Assembly (NCBI GenBank): GCA_964521065.1 | Contig: CAZFPQ010000045.1 | Coordinates: 1 to 34,693 of the forward strand | DNA: 34,693 nt | From: CAYVAP01 sp964521065 | GTDB lineage: Bacteria > Bacteroidota > Bacteroidia > J057 | Direction of reading: 5' to 3' | In this document: positions 1-8,341 of the stretch, one piece after another | Position numbering within the stretch: position 1 is the first letter of the stretch | Layout: the number at the start of each line of letters is the position of its first letter | Notes under the pieces: generated by a model | What the model was told of the DNA's origin: nothing | Databases searched by the model: none | The model's input: only the letters and a program-made list of their open reading frames with translations | Made by a program: the position numbers and the translations under genes

Positions 1-7
1 CCCTTAA

Positions 8-94
8 CCCGTAGCCCGTAGCCCGTAGCCCGTAGCCCGTAGCCCGTAGCCCGTAGCCCGTAGCCCGTAGCCCGTAGCCCGTAGCCCGTAGCCC
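8..94. repeat. Heptamer tandem repeat (CCCGTAG)n
   Basis: About 12.4 perfect head-to-tail copies of CCCGTAG (GGGCTAC on the other strand). The first seven bases of the window, CCCTTAA, look like one more degenerate unit, so the array may begin before the window. The unit is 7 bp, so it is not codon-neutral, and no gene crosses it. A three-copy array of the related unit GGGCTAT lies at 16851-16875. Confidence 0.95.
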
Positions 95-182
95 AAATTC
101 TTCTTTCCAAGTGTTTACCTAAAAACTAGCTAACATAGCAGCTCCTCGGCGCGGCTAAATGGGGCTGGAACCCGATTCTCAC

Positions 183-204
183 ATAGAGCCCGACTGGGCT
201 CTAT
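183..204 (+). terminator. Hairpin, likely intrinsic terminator of an upstream gene
   Basis: Perfect 9-bp inverted repeat: ATAGAGCCC, loop GACT, GGGCTCTAT, followed on the plus strand by TGCTTTTAC. The GC core and T-rich tail suit a terminator for a plus-strand gene that ends before the window. No gene is visible between the heptamer array and this hairpin. Confidence 0.5.
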
Positions 205-511
205 TGCTTTTACATTTATCTTTTGGGGATAAGTTTCACGGCTCGTCCCCATAATTGCCAAACAGCTTTTCTAGCAAAGCAAAAGACTGGAACTTAGACA
301 GACTGAAGTAAGCTTTGCAGTGCTAAGAAAAGATTTTGAGTTTTGGTGAACCTCGCGTTTCTCTTCCGCACCACGAAGGAATCAGCAATTTTATCTGTTG
401 CAACGTGAAAATCTCATGTAGATTCACAAACTTCGAGAAAATGATCCATAGCTTGCTAGCTTATTGCTTGAGCGTCATTTTGGGTCGAAGACCTAAGTTT
501 TCTCAAAATAA
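205..511. other. Non-coding stretch upstream of the gntR promoter
   Basis: No convincing gene was seen. An open frame at 336-611 begins with TTG, has no family resemblance and runs through the promoter and operator of the next gene, so it is probably chance. Confidence 0.5.
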
Positions 512-542
512 TTTGGCAACTGGCCAATTTTTGCTACCTTTC
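512..542 (+). promoter_or_regulatory. Bacteroidota-type promoter of the gntR gene
   Basis: TTTG at 512-515, then exactly 19 nt, then TACCTTTC at 535-542. This matches the known Bacteroidota -33 TTTG and -7 TAnnTTTG pattern except for the last base. A partial dyad TTGGC-AACTG-GCCAA (513-527) overlaps the -33 box and could be a secondary repressor site. The expected transcription start, about 7-10 nt after the -7 box, falls at the start of the palindromic operator. Confidence 0.65.
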
Positions 543-551
543 CAGCAACAA

Positions 552-567
552 AATTGGTTAACCAATT
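552..567. promoter_or_regulatory. GntR/FadR-type operator, perfect 16-bp palindrome
   Basis: AATTGGTTAACCAATT is perfectly self-complementary and contains the TTGGT..ACCAA half-sites known for FadR-subfamily GntR regulators such as UxuR. It starts 9 nt after the -7 box and 36 nt before the repressor's ATG, a position that would block transcription initiation. The identical 16-mer occurs at 15009-15024 in the PL7 lyase promoter. Autoregulation by the gene directly downstream is inferred. Confidence 0.8.
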
Positions 568-603
568 ACCAACTAACCAAAATAGTTCTAACTAATTTTC
601 ATT

Positions 604-1323
604 ATGCCTGATTCAAACCTCTTGAGCAATTTCACCGAGATCCAGATAGAAAGCCCCATTGATAAGATCATCAAACAAATACGAGGTCTTATCACTTCTG
701 GTCAGCTATCTCCCGGTGATAAGCTTCCTTCGGAAAGAAAACTGGCAGAAAAGTTGGGAGTTGGGCGAGGACATGTTCGTGAGGCCATTCAAAAATTGGA
801 GTTTTACGGTATCCTCAGGACTCTTCCACAAAATGGAACCATGGTGGCAGGCATAGGCATCTCGGCTTTGGAAGGGCTAATCTCGGATGTATTGAAATTA
901 GAAAACTCGGACTTTGCCTCTTTGGTGGAAACCCGAGTAGTGCTGGAAATGCACTCGGCCCGATTGGCTGCGGCGAGGCGTACCGAAAAAGATTTGAAGA
1001 ACATAGAAACGGCTTTGAAAACATTCACTGAGAAGGTAGAAGAAGGAGGACAAGCCGTAGAAGAAGACCTGATGTTTCACTTGGCTATCGCCGAAGCCTC
1101 TCAAAACTCTGTGTTGAAATCTCTGATGTTGATCATTACCCCAGACATCATTTACAGCTTCAATAAGCTAGAAATATGCAAAGATGAAAACATCTATAAA
1201 GCCTTAGATGAGCATCGACTAATCCTGAAACACATTGCTGATCAGTCTGTAGATCTTGCAGCGGAAGCAATGATGAATCACCTTCAAGACGTGTCTGATT
1301 ACAGTGATTCACTAAGAAGTTAA
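604..1323 (+). CDS. GntR-family (FadR/FCD subfamily) transcriptional repressor of alginate use
   Basis: 239 residues, a usual length for FadR-type regulators. Residues about 15-85 form the GntR winged helix-turn-helix, with the typical PGDKLPSERKLAEKLGVGRG and VREAIQKLE segments. Residues about 95-230 form the all-helical FCD ligand-binding domain, with acidic/His positions (EEDLMFHLAIAEAS and DEHRLILKHI) that commonly bind metal and a carboxylate ligand in this family. The gene heads the alginate cluster, and the palindrome in its own promoter recurs before the PL7 lyase gene, so it is inferred to repress both and to be released by a uronate intermediate such as KDG or DEH. No clear Shine-Dalgarno precedes the ATG. 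The subfamily is secure; the ligand is not. Confidence 0.92.
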   Translation: MPDSNLLSNFTEIQIESPIDKIIKQIRGLITSGQLSPGDKLPSERKLAEKLGVGRGHVREAIQKLEFYGILRTLPQNGTMVAGIGISALEGLISDVLKLENSDFASLVETRVVLEMHSARLAAARRTEKDLKNIETALKTFTEKVEEGGQAVEEDLMFHLAIAEASQNSVLKSLMLIITPDIIYSFNKLEICKDENIYKALDEHRLILKHIADQSVDLAAEAMMNHLQDVSDYSDSLRS

Positions 1324-1403
1324 TCGCTTGTTAATCAACCTTAAATCTCAGACTTCTACTCTACCTCAAAGATAAAAACCATTACTTTCGATTTTTCACC
1401 CTG

Positions 1404-1423
1404 TCTGCGAAAGCCTTCGCAGA
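1404..1423 (+). terminator. Hairpin downstream of gntR
   Basis: Perfect 8-bp inverted repeat, TCTGCGAA, loop AGCC, TTCGCAGA, 80 bp after the gntR stop. It lacks a proper T tract (GCATTATTCTC follows), so it may only weaken or end the transcript. Confidence 0.35.
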
Positions 1424-1511
1424 GCATTATTCTCATATCTCAAAGGTAAACATCCAACCTTACACATATAAAAGGATTGCCTGATGCGTCTGTATCTGGC
1501 TTGAGTAAGCT

Positions 1512-1622
1512 ATGCCTTGGAAATCAGATACGCTCTTGGACCCTGAAGCTCTGCTCAATCATGCTCCTATGTTTAAGGAAGGCCTAGCACTAGAACTAGA
1601 TCCATTCACCATCATCTTATAA
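1512..1622 (+). pseudogene. Possible C-terminal remnant of an enzyme gene
   Basis: A 36-codon open stretch ending in TAA reads as plausible protein; its last residues are MFKEGLALELDPFTIIL. The pattern of a short hydrophobic strand just before the stop resembles C-terminal beta-domains of some glycoside hydrolases, but the family is not identified. It lies in an 846-bp gap between the regulator and the PL17 gene where a Bacteroidota alginate locus could carry further genes. Chance cannot be excluded. Confidence 0.25.
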
Positions 1623-1657
1623 GACTGAATCGCAAACAAATCTAAAAAACGGGACAC

Positions 1658-2162
1658 ATGCATTTCATTGGCATTAGGACAGGATTTTTTCAGTGGACTA
1701 GCTTGGGCGTAATCTTATTTGGGCTACTGGCCTATGATAGAGTTGTGCCAGACCCCCCAATGGGTCCTTTCATTGATCCGCCTGCAGAAGAAGTGGATAA
1801 TCTGGTAAAAGGCGTCGATTATTTTTTACCGAAGATTGATCTCCATAACTGGAAAGCGACCCTGGCCATTGGGAATCCTACCGAGGTAAGCCCACCTAAA
1901 ATCCTGGACTATGCCAATGATCCCGTTCTTCATTCATTGAGGTACTACGACACACTTGAGAAGCTACAGTTTAGGTCAAGTATCTTGAGTTGAAGCTAAT
2001 CCAGGACCTGCAGCTAAGAAATCATATCGTTCATTTTTAGAAGGAATTACATTCTCATTGACCACACTATACTTGTTCGGCAGCCAATGGCCAGACAGCT
2101 CCAACTACAGTTTGGGGGAAATATACCTTTGTTCAACTGCGGCCTTGTCCGCCAAGCATTAG
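1658..2162 (+). pseudogene. Probable decayed gene, frameshifted; C-terminal part LamG-like
   Basis: Two open stretches in different frames abut and overlap at 1989-1993. The first (1658-1993) contains protein-like sequence such as PKILDYANDPVLHSLRYYDT. The second (1989-2162) contains FGSQWPDSSNYSLGEIYLC followed by STAALSAKH and a stop, close to the 'LGEI.LY.RALS' ending seen in LamG/concanavalin-like domains. This suggests one gene that lost its start and took a frameshift near 1990. Neither stretch has a credible start or signal peptide. The LamG reading is by eye and tentative. A -7-like TACCTTTG at 2124-2131 inside it may now serve the PL17 gene 38 bp downstream, though no TTTG lies at the right distance. 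Confidence 0.35.
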
Positions 2163-2169
2163 GGGCATT

Positions 2170-4461
2170 ATGCTAAAGATTTCATTCAAATACGCAATCA
2201 CCCTTGGTTTATGGTGGGCTTTGGGCTCTGCAACTCTTCTATATGCCCAAACCCATCCATACTTACTCCTACAAGCAGAGCAAGTCTCAGAAATAAGGAA
2301 GTCACTGGGTAAGGTTCCCTTGTTCGACACCAGTTTAACTCAAGCAATTCAGGAGGTAGACCAGGCCATGGGAGAGGGAATCCAGGTACCTGTCCCCAAA
2401 GACATGGCGGGTGGCTACACCCATGAACAGCACAAAAAGAACTTCTTCATCTTGCAAAAAGCAGGTGTCATCTTCCAGCTTACACAGGAAGAAAAGTATG
2501 CCCAGTACATCCGAGAAACTTTGCTGGCCTACGCCAAGCTTTATCCGACTCTGGATATCCATCCCACCAAGCGTTCATACGCTACCGGCAAGCTTTTCTG
2601 GCAATGCCTTAACGATGCCAATTGGCTGGTCTACGTGAGTCAGGCCTATGACTGCATCTATGACTGGCTCCCGGTTGGAGAACGAGAACGGTTGGAAAAA
2701 GACCTTTTTCGCCCATTTGCAGACTTTTTGTCCATAGAAAATCCTCAATTCTTTGATCGGATTCACAACCATAGCACCTGGGGGAATGCCGCCGTTGGGA
2801 TGATCGGTTTGGTGATGGGTGATGAGGAGCTGATTCAGCGGGCCTTGTACGGTCTGAGTCATGGGGCTTTATCTAGTGAAGCCTACGACAACGATGGAGG
2901 CTTAATCAAGGATCCCACCCAGAAGGAAAGTGGATTCCTGGCACAAATTGACCACGCTTTTTCACCCGATGGCTATTACACCGAAGGTCCCTATTATCAA
3001 CGCTATGCCATTTTCCCCTTCATGGTATTTGCCCAGGCTCTAGCGGTCAATCGCCCTGACCTACAGATCTTTTCATATCGAGATAGCCTGCTTATCCGAT
3101 CTGTGTTTGCTTTGCTGAATCAAACCAACACGGCCGGAGAATTTTTCCCCATCAATGATGCACAGAAAGGAATGTCATTTCTTTCTCGCGAACTAATCTT
3201 AGCCGTTGATCTTAGCTATTACTTCGGGAATCAAAATCCTCAGCTCTTAGGAATAGCGGGTGAGCAAGGACAAGTAAGCTTAGATGAAGCAGGGTTCTTG
3301 GTAGCCAAACATGTCGCGCAGGGAAAAAGCCAAGCCTTTACCAGGGAGTCTCAAGAATTACGCGATGGAGCCGCAGGGGACCAGGGAGCCTTAGGAATCC
3401 TCCGCGGAGGCAGGAGCAAAGAGGAGATGACTCTAGTCATGAAGTACACCGCTCAGGGTCTTGGTCACGGACATTACGACAAGCTTTCTTTTTCTTACTA
3501 CGATCAAGCCGAAGAAGTCATTCAGGACTACGGAGCCGCACGCTGGGTAAACATTGACCAAAAGGATGGGGGCCGCTATCTCAAAGAAAACAAAACTTGG
3601 GCCAAGCAGAGCATTGCCCACAATACCCTAGTAATCAACCGAACCTCTCATTTTGGGGGAGTATACAAAACGGCCAACCAACATCATTCCGAGCCTTACC
3701 TTTTTGCCCAGCTTGATTCTTCCCTGCAGGTGGCCAGTGCCAAGGATCACCATGCTTATCCGGGATTGACCATGCACCGGAGCATGTTTCTACTCCAAGA
3801 CTCTGTTTTTTCCTCTCCTCTGTTAATCGACCTCTTCCGACTTTCTTTAACTCCAAACGCAGAAGAAAGTCTGGGAACAATGTCTCTAGATCTTCCCTAC
3901 TATTTCCAGGGACATCTTATGAACAGCAGCTTTGACTATGAGCTGACTGCTAACGGGCCGCAGGCTATGGGCACCGATCATGGTTACCAGCATTTGTATC
4001 AAGAAGCCGTAGGACACAGCGACTCTTCTACCGCTTGGTTCAATTGGTTCAATGGCAAGCGCTTCTATACGCTATATGGCTCAGTACAATCAGAAGACAG
4101 CCTGATATTCGCACGCATTGGAGCCAATGACCCTCATTTTAATCTGAGGCGTGACCCCGCTTTGATATTCCGAAAAAATACGGCCGCCCCTACCCTATTT
4201 CTCACAGCCATAGAGTCACATGGAAACTACAGCCCTGTAACAGAGATTCCTAGCAACCCATTTGGCAGCCTACAGAGCCTTGACTGTTTACATAGCAGCG
4301 CAGCCTATACCGTCATCCGAGTGACGCACCAAAGTGGAAAAACTTGGACCATTTGCCTGGCAAATGAATCTACCGACATATCAGCCCAGCATACCCTAAG
4401 TCTTAATTCAACAACACTTCAATGGGTAGGGCCTCTTCAACTTATAACCCACCCTAATTAA
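2170..4461 (+). CDS. PL17 oligoalginate lyase (exo-type, heparinase II/III-like fold)
   Basis: 763 residues. A signal peptide (about 1-27, ending LLYAQ) points to export to the periplasm or outer membrane. The alginate-lyase (alpha/alpha) domain spans about residues 30-370 and the heparinase II/III-like beta domain about 400-640. Visible active-site features are Asn200-His201 in RIHNHSTWGN, the tyrosines of DGYYTEGPYYQRYA (about 268-280) and the GHGHYDKLSFSYY histidines; they match the Asn-His, Tyr and His of characterised PL17 enzymes such as Alg17C. The reaction is beta-elimination of alginate oligomers to unsaturated monouronate. KdgF, a transporter and an SDR follow on the same strand with gaps of 4-21 bp, so it leads an operon. 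Whether it has its own promoter or uses that of gntR is not clear. Confidence 0.93.
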   Translation: MLKISFKYAITLGLWWALGSATLLYAQTHPYLLLQAEQVSEIRKSLGKVPLFDTSLTQAIQEVDQAMGEGIQVPVPKDMAGGYTHEQHKKNFFILQKAGVIFQLTQEEKYAQYIRETLLAYAKLYPTLDIHPTKRSYATGKLFWQCLNDANWLVYVSQAYDCIYDWLPVGERERLEKDLFRPFADFLSIENPQFFDRIHNHSTWGNAAVGMIGLVMGDEELIQRALYGLSHGALSSEAYDNDGGLIKDPTQKESGFLAQIDHAFSPDGYYTEGPYYQRYAIFPFMVFAQALAVNRPDLQIFSYRDSLLIRSVFALLNQTNTAGEFFPINDAQKGMSFLSRELILAVDLSYYFGNQNPQLLGIAGEQGQVSLDEAGFLVAKHVAQGKSQAFTRESQELRDGAAGDQGALGILRGGRSKEEMTLVMKYTAQGLGHGHYDKLSFSYYDQAEEVIQDYGAARWVNIDQKDGGRYLKENKTWAKQSIAHNTLVINRTSHFGGVYKTANQHHSEPYLFAQLDSSLQVASAKDHHAYPGLTMHRSMFLLQDSVFSSPLLIDLFRLSLTPNAEESLGTMSLDLPYYFQGHLMNSSFDYELTANGPQAMGTDHGYQHLYQEAVGHSDSSTAWFNWFNGKRFYTLYGSVQSEDSLIFARIGANDPHFNLRRDPALIFRKNTAAPTLFLTAIESHGNYSPVTEIPSNPFGSLQSLDCLHSSAAYTVIRVTHQSGKTWTICLANESTDISAQHTLSLNSTTLQWVGPLQLITHPN

Positions 4462-4470
4462 GAATTCTTC

Positions 4471-4824
4471 ATGGAACCAATCGACAGCAGTAAAGAATTT
4501 TTGTTTGGCCAAGACCTTCCTTGGGAAGAAGTAGGCCCTGGACTAAAGCGCCAAATCATGGGCTATGATGGCAAGATCATGATGGTCAAGGTTCAATTTG
4601 AAGCGGGCGGCGTGGGCCAAATGCATGAGCACCACCACTCCCAAGTCACCTACGTAGAGAGTGGCCAATTCGAAATGACCATTGGAGACGAGGTCAAAGT
4701 ACTCAAAGGAGGAGACGCCTTTTACATCCCTCCGCACGTGATGCACGGCTGTGTCTGTACCGAAGCCGGCATTCTGCTGGACGTCTTCAGCCCCCACCGG
4801 GAGGATTTCATCGCTGATCAATAA
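4471..4824 (+). CDS. kdgF: KdgF-type cupin (unsaturated uronate to linear ketouronate)
   Basis: 117 residues forming a single cupin barrel. The metal-site pattern is clear: His52 and His54 in MHEHHHSQVTY, Gln58, and His92 in PPHVMHGC. This is the HxH...Q...H arrangement described for KdgF, which catalyses the ring-opening step from 4,5-unsaturated galacturonate or alginate monouronate to the linear keto form (DEH). There is no signal peptide, so it is cytoplasmic. It starts 9 bp after the PL17 stop and ends 4 bp before the transporter ATG, consistent with co-transcription and with its place between lyase and SDR in the pathway. The substrate here is inferred from context. Confidence 0.88.
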   Translation: MEPIDSSKEFLFGQDLPWEEVGPGLKRQIMGYDGKIMMVKVQFEAGGVGQMHEHHHSQVTYVESGQFEMTIGDEVKVLKGGDAFYIPPHVMHGCVCTEAGILLDVFSPHREDFIADQ

Positions 4825-4828
4825 GATT

Positions 4829-6115
4829 ATGAAAAAGATAAAAGGATTACGCTGGTGGATCGTTGCCTTAGTGGCCATTGCTACGGTAATCAATTACATA
4901 GACCGCAATGCCTTGGGCATCATGTGGCCAGGGATCGTAGAAGATTTGGGTCTAGATGATGGCAGTGCTAAAAATGCTTATGCCACCATTTCCACTTTTT
5001 TCTTAATTGCCTATGCCGCAAGCAAAAGTCTATCAGGGCGCTTGTTTGACATCATCGGTACGAAACTGGGCTTTGTTTTCTCCATTGTCGTTTGGTCGGT
5101 ATCTGCGGCCTTGCACGCCCTCGCCCAAGGAGCCCTGAGCTTTAGCATCGTGCGAGCTACGCTAGGGATCGGAGAAGCAGGCAACTGGCCAGGGGCGACC
5201 AAGTCGAATGCGGAGTGGTTTCCCATTCATGAAAGAGCCTTGGCTCAAGGAATTTTTAACTCTGGAGCCTCTCTAGGAGCCATCATTTCTGCCCCCCTGA
5301 TTGCCATCGCCTACGATTGGGTAGGCTGGAAAGTCACCTTTGTCTTAATCGGTTCGCTAGGCTTGCTTTGGCTGATCCCATGGCTTTGGCTCAACCGAAC
5401 GACTCCTGACAAACACCCTTTCCTTAGCCAAGAGGAACGTGATTACATCCTCGAGGGGCAAGTAGGAGAGGAAACCGATCCTGATGATCATGGTCTTTCT
5501 TGGTCTCAGATCCTGCAATACCGAGAAAGCTGGGCAGTCCTCATTTCACGCTTTCTCCTAGATCCTATTTGGTGGCTGTTTGTCATCTGGCTACCCATCT
5601 ACCTGAATGACACCTTTGGGTTCAACGTCAAGGAAGTAGGCTTTTTTGCCTGGGTACCCTACGTAGGAGCGGCCATTGGTAGTGTACTTGGAGGTTGGCT
5701 TGCGCAGCAACTGATGGCAGCGGGCCGCAGCGTAGGGCAGGCTCGAAAGATGGTCATCATCTTTGGTGGGCTGTGCATGATGCCTGGACTCATTGGTGGA
5801 GCATTTGTGACCAGTCCCGTCTGGGCGGTGGTGCTCATCGCCCTGGTCCTATTTGGCTTTCAAATGATCATTGGCAACGTGCAGACTTTGCCTAGCGATT
5901 ATTTCTCAGGCAAGTCGGTGGGCACCTTGGCGGGATTAGGTGGTACTACCGCGGCCCTGGGCTCCATTCTCTTGTCCACCTACCTCATCCCCTACCTATC
6001 TGAGATCAGCTATGATAGAGTTTTCATCCTTGGTGCCTGCTTAGTGCCCTTGGGGATCTCCGCTATTTTCTTTTTAGGTGGAAAAATCGAACGAATCAAT
6101 CTTTCATTAAAATAA
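4829..6115 (+). CDS. MFS transporter, ACS (hexuronate/ExuT-like) family
   Basis: 428 residues from the ATG at 4829. An in-frame ATG at 4751 lies inside kdgF and would add 26 non-hydrophobic residues, so it was rejected. About 12 membrane segments are visible. The TM1 region contains VINYIDRNALGIMWPGI, the ACS-family signature with D-R-N, and the segment LGIGEAGNWPGATKSNAEWF is typical of hexuronate/glucarate transporters. It is expected to import unsaturated or linear uronates across the inner membrane by proton or sodium symport. It lies in the same operon as PL17, KdgF and the SDR, with 21 bp to the SDR gene. Confidence 0.9.
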   Translation: MKKIKGLRWWIVALVAIATVINYIDRNALGIMWPGIVEDLGLDDGSAKNAYATISTFFLIAYAASKSLSGRLFDIIGTKLGFVFSIVVWSVSAALHALAQGALSFSIVRATLGIGEAGNWPGATKSNAEWFPIHERALAQGIFNSGASLGAIISAPLIAIAYDWVGWKVTFVLIGSLGLLWLIPWLWLNRTTPDKHPFLSQEERDYILEGQVGEETDPDDHGLSWSQILQYRESWAVLISRFLLDPIWWLFVIWLPIYLNDTFGFNVKEVGFFAWVPYVGAAIGSVLGGWLAQQLMAAGRSVGQARKMVIIFGGLCMMPGLIGGAFVTSPVWAVVLIALVLFGFQMIIGNVQTLPSDYFSGKSVGTLAGLGGTTAALGSILLSTYLIPYLSEISYDRVFILGACLVPLGISAIFFLGGKIERINLSLK

Positions 6116-6136
6116 CTATCAAAACATACCAAAACT

Positions 6137-6892
6137 ATGGATTTGACTGGAAAAACAGCCATTGTCACGGGGGGTGCCCGTGACATTGGACGGGAAGTCT
6201 CAATAAAACTAGCCAGCTTGGGGGCCAATGTCGTCGTCAACTATTACTCTAATCAGGTCACGGCAGAAGAAACCCTAGCCCTCATCGAAAAAGTGGGTGG
6301 AAAAGCCATCATTGTACAAGGTGACATGACTCAGAAAGAGGACATCGAAAAGGTGGTCAATGCTACGGTAGAAACTTATGGCAAGCCCATTGACATCTTA
6401 GTAAATGTTGCCGGAGGCCTCATTGCCAGAAAAACCCTCCTAGAAATGGATGAAGATTTTTGGGACAAAGTCATGGACGTAAACCTAAAATCAGCTTTCC
6501 TGGCCTCTCAGGCCGTAGTTCCTTATATGAATGGGCGCGGAGGCTCCATCATCAATTTTGCGTCACAAGCTGGCCGTGATGGGGGGGGTCCTGGGGCATC
6601 TGCCTATGCTACTTCCAAAGCTGCGGTCATGACCTTTACTCGTGCTTTGGCCAAGGAACTTGGGCCGAAAAACATCCGGGTCAATGCCCTTTGTCCTGGT
6701 ATGATTGCCACCACGTTTCATGACACCTTCACCAAAGACGAAGTGCGAACCAAAGTCGCTAATGGTACGCCTCTAAAGCGTGAAGGGGAAGCCAAGGAAG
6801 TGGCAGATTTAGTGGCCTACCTCGCCTCTGAAGAAGCCACCTTCATCACCGGTGCCAACATTGACATCAACGGAGGACTCTTCTTCTCATAA
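6137..6892 (+). CDS. SDR-family oxidoreductase, probable DEH reductase
   Basis: 251 residues, a classical short-chain dehydrogenase/reductase. The cofactor motif is TGGARDIGR (about 11-19), the NAG-type motif is NVAGG, and the catalytic Ser (FASQAG), Tyr and Lys (YATSK) are all present, as is the C-terminal DINGG. In alginate clusters such enzymes reduce DEH to 2-keto-3-deoxygluconate (KDG). That role is inferred from being the last gene of the PL17-KdgF-MFS operon; family membership alone would also allow a KduD-like or sugar-alcohol activity. The ATG is preceded by an A-rich leader without a Shine-Dalgarno, normal for this phylum. KDG kinase and KDPG aldolase do not follow. Confidence 0.88.
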   Translation: MDLTGKTAIVTGGARDIGREVSIKLASLGANVVVNYYSNQVTAEETLALIEKVGGKAIIVQGDMTQKEDIEKVVNATVETYGKPIDILVNVAGGLIARKTLLEMDEDFWDKVMDVNLKSAFLASQAVVPYMNGRGGSIINFASQAGRDGGGPGASAYATSKAAVMTFTRALAKELGPKNIRVNALCPGMIATTFHDTFTKDEVRTKVANGTPLKREGEAKEVADLVAYLASEEATFITGANIDINGGLFFS

Positions 6893-7427
6893 ACATTCTC
6901 TTCTGCCCCATTTGGAACACCGCATACATGTACGAATACTGTAACCGGGGGCGAAGTCATCATTCACTTGCGAGGCCTTCTCCGAAGTACCTGATACGGG
7001 GAAAATGTAGCCTAGTCAGTGGAGCAGAAGTAGAAAAGTTAGAAATCGGCGATACTTCTCCTCAGGTGTGAAAATATGCAAGTTTTAAAGTAGTCGAGTT
7101 GTAGTTAGTATTGAGGCTGCCTCCAAGTTGAGGCAGCCTTCATTTTGTAGCGATTTCAGAATTATTGGAATCATAATATTGAGACTAAAAAATTGCCTAA
7201 AGGTGTTACTCAGAAGAAAGAGAGTGCTCCAAGCAGTGACCAATAATTAGCACCCCCTGGGTTCCAAAGGATGAGATGGCATTTTGATTTTCGCTGTGGC
7301 TTGATCATATAGCAAAGAGGATATATCGGAATTTCAATTCATTCCTCCTCTTGCTTAACATTTATTTGGGCCACCTCCTATAGGCTCTGGCCTTTCCCTT
7401 TATCTTCAAAGACTAATCCTCAATCCT
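6893..7427. other. Intergenic region between the alginate operon and the sigma-factor operon
   Basis: 535 bp without a credible gene. The first 190 bp contain short open stretches (for example about 6910-7072, ending in TGA) with no recognisable family, possibly more remnants. A strong hairpin follows at 7114-7139. The last 280 bp are AT-rich and should hold the promoter of the sigma-factor gene; TTTG occurs at 7365-7368, but no good -7 box lies at the right distance, so the promoter was not assigned. Confidence 0.4.
7114..7139 (+). terminator. Intrinsic terminator after the alginate operon
   Basis: Perfect 10-bp inverted repeat, AGGCTGCCTC, loop CAAGTT, GAGGCAGCCT, followed by TCATTTTGT on the plus strand. 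It lies 221 bp after the SDR stop and is the first strong hairpin downstream. Confidence 0.7.
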
Positions 7428-7997
7428 TTGAAAGATCCCCTTACCCTCATCCAAGCCGTAGCCCGAGGCGAGACTCTAGCTTTTCGGAGCCTATACGAAA
7501 GCTTTTCGCCCAAGGTCTACAACCTAGCCCTAAGCTATATGCAGCAAGTTGAGGACGCTGAGGAGGTCACCCAAGATGTCTTTGTTAAAATTCACCGTTC
7601 AGCTAGTGGTTTTAACGGAAAGTCTAAAGTCGAAACCTGGATCTATCGCATTACCATTAATACCGCTCTCAATGCTCTTTCTAAACGAAAAAGGCAGGCG
7701 ACATACTTAGCGGTTCAATCTAATGAGCAACTAGACCTACCAGACTTTGAGCATCCCGGGGTAAAATTGGAAAACCAAGAAAAAGCCAAGTTCCTGTTTT
7801 GGGCAATCAACCAACTGCCAGAGACACAAAAAACCGCTTTTCTTCTTAGCTTCGTAGAGGGTTTACCGAGAAAGGAGGTGGCTGATATCATGCAGCTTTC
7901 TTTGAAAGCGGTTGAATCATTGCTTCAACGGGCGAAAAAAGGATTGAGAGATCATTTAGGTAAATTTCCCATTGAGCGAAGGAAAACTCCGAAATAA
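7428..7997 (+). CDS. ECF-type RNA polymerase sigma factor
   Basis: 189 residues, usual for an ECF sigma factor. Region 2 (about 18-90) shows FRSLYESFSPKVYNLALSY and DAEEVTQDVFVKIHR, and WIYRITINTALN is region 2.4-like. Region 4 (about 125-180) shows LPETQKTAFLLSFVEGLPRK, EVADIMQLS and VESLLQRAKKGL. The start is TTG at 7428; there is no in-frame ATG that would keep region 2 intact. It opens a six-gene plus-strand run, followed by a small membrane protein in the usual anti-sigma position, so it probably directs its own operon. The signal is unknown; the neighbours suggest copper or envelope redox stress. Confidence 0.93.
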   Translation: MKDPLTLIQAVARGETLAFRSLYESFSPKVYNLALSYMQQVEDAEEVTQDVFVKIHRSASGFNGKSKVETWIYRITINTALNALSKRKRQATYLAVQSNEQLDLPDFEHPGVKLENQEKAKFLFWAINQLPETQKTAFLLSFVEGLPRKEVADIMQLSLKAVESLLQRAKKGLRDHLGKFPIERRKTPK

Positions 7998-8038
7998 TTG
8001 TTTAATGAAAGAGGATAACTCTTTTACAGGTATCATTT

Positions 8039-8341
8039 ATGAATAAAAGTGAAAAGGAGGAGTGGATTGAAGATACCCTGGATAGCCTCGATGGCCTCCA
8101 GCGTGCTCAGCCTTCTCCCGATCTGTGGGCAGCCATTGAGCGAGAAACCCAAACCCCTTCCCCTGTTGTACGCCCCTTCCTACTGGGGAGATTAATGGCA
8201 GCAGCAGTCATCTTACTGGTTTTGCTTAATGGATTTGTTATTCAGATGATATTGACCTCACCTACTCCTAGCACTCCTCAGCAAGAAGGCTCATTGCAAC
8301 AAGAATCTCTGATTTCAGATTATCAACTATACGAGTCATGA
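8039..8341 (+). CDS. Small single-pass membrane protein, putative anti-sigma factor
   Basis: 100 residues: an acidic N-terminal half (about 1-50, cytoplasmic if oriented as an anti-sigma), one membrane segment at about 51-71 (LMAAAVILLVLLNGFVIQMI) and a short Ser/Gln-rich tail. The segment PSPDLWAAIERE resembles the N-terminal helices of Bacteroidota anti-sigma-like proteins, but no zinc-type HxxxCxxC motif is present. It begins 41 bp after the sigma-factor stop and overlaps the next gene by ATGA, so translation is probably coupled. The function is inferred from position and topology only. Confidence 0.75.
   Translation: MNKSEKEEWIEDTLDSLDGLQRAQPSPDLWAAIERETQTPSPVVRPFLLGRLMAAAVILLVLLNGFVIQMILTSPTPSTPQQEGSLQQESLISDYQLYES

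Noticed and set aside
8..94. Repeat array considered as a CRISPR
   Set aside because: The units are 7 bp, contiguous and without spacers; it is a simple tandem repeat.
336..611. 91-codon open frame upstream of gntR
   Set aside because: It starts with TTG, has no recognisable family and runs through the clear promoter and operator of the regulator gene.
1328..1340. TTGTTAATCAACC after gntR considered as a third operator
   Set aside because: The symmetry and match to the 16-bp palindrome are poor, and there is no promoter at the right spacing.
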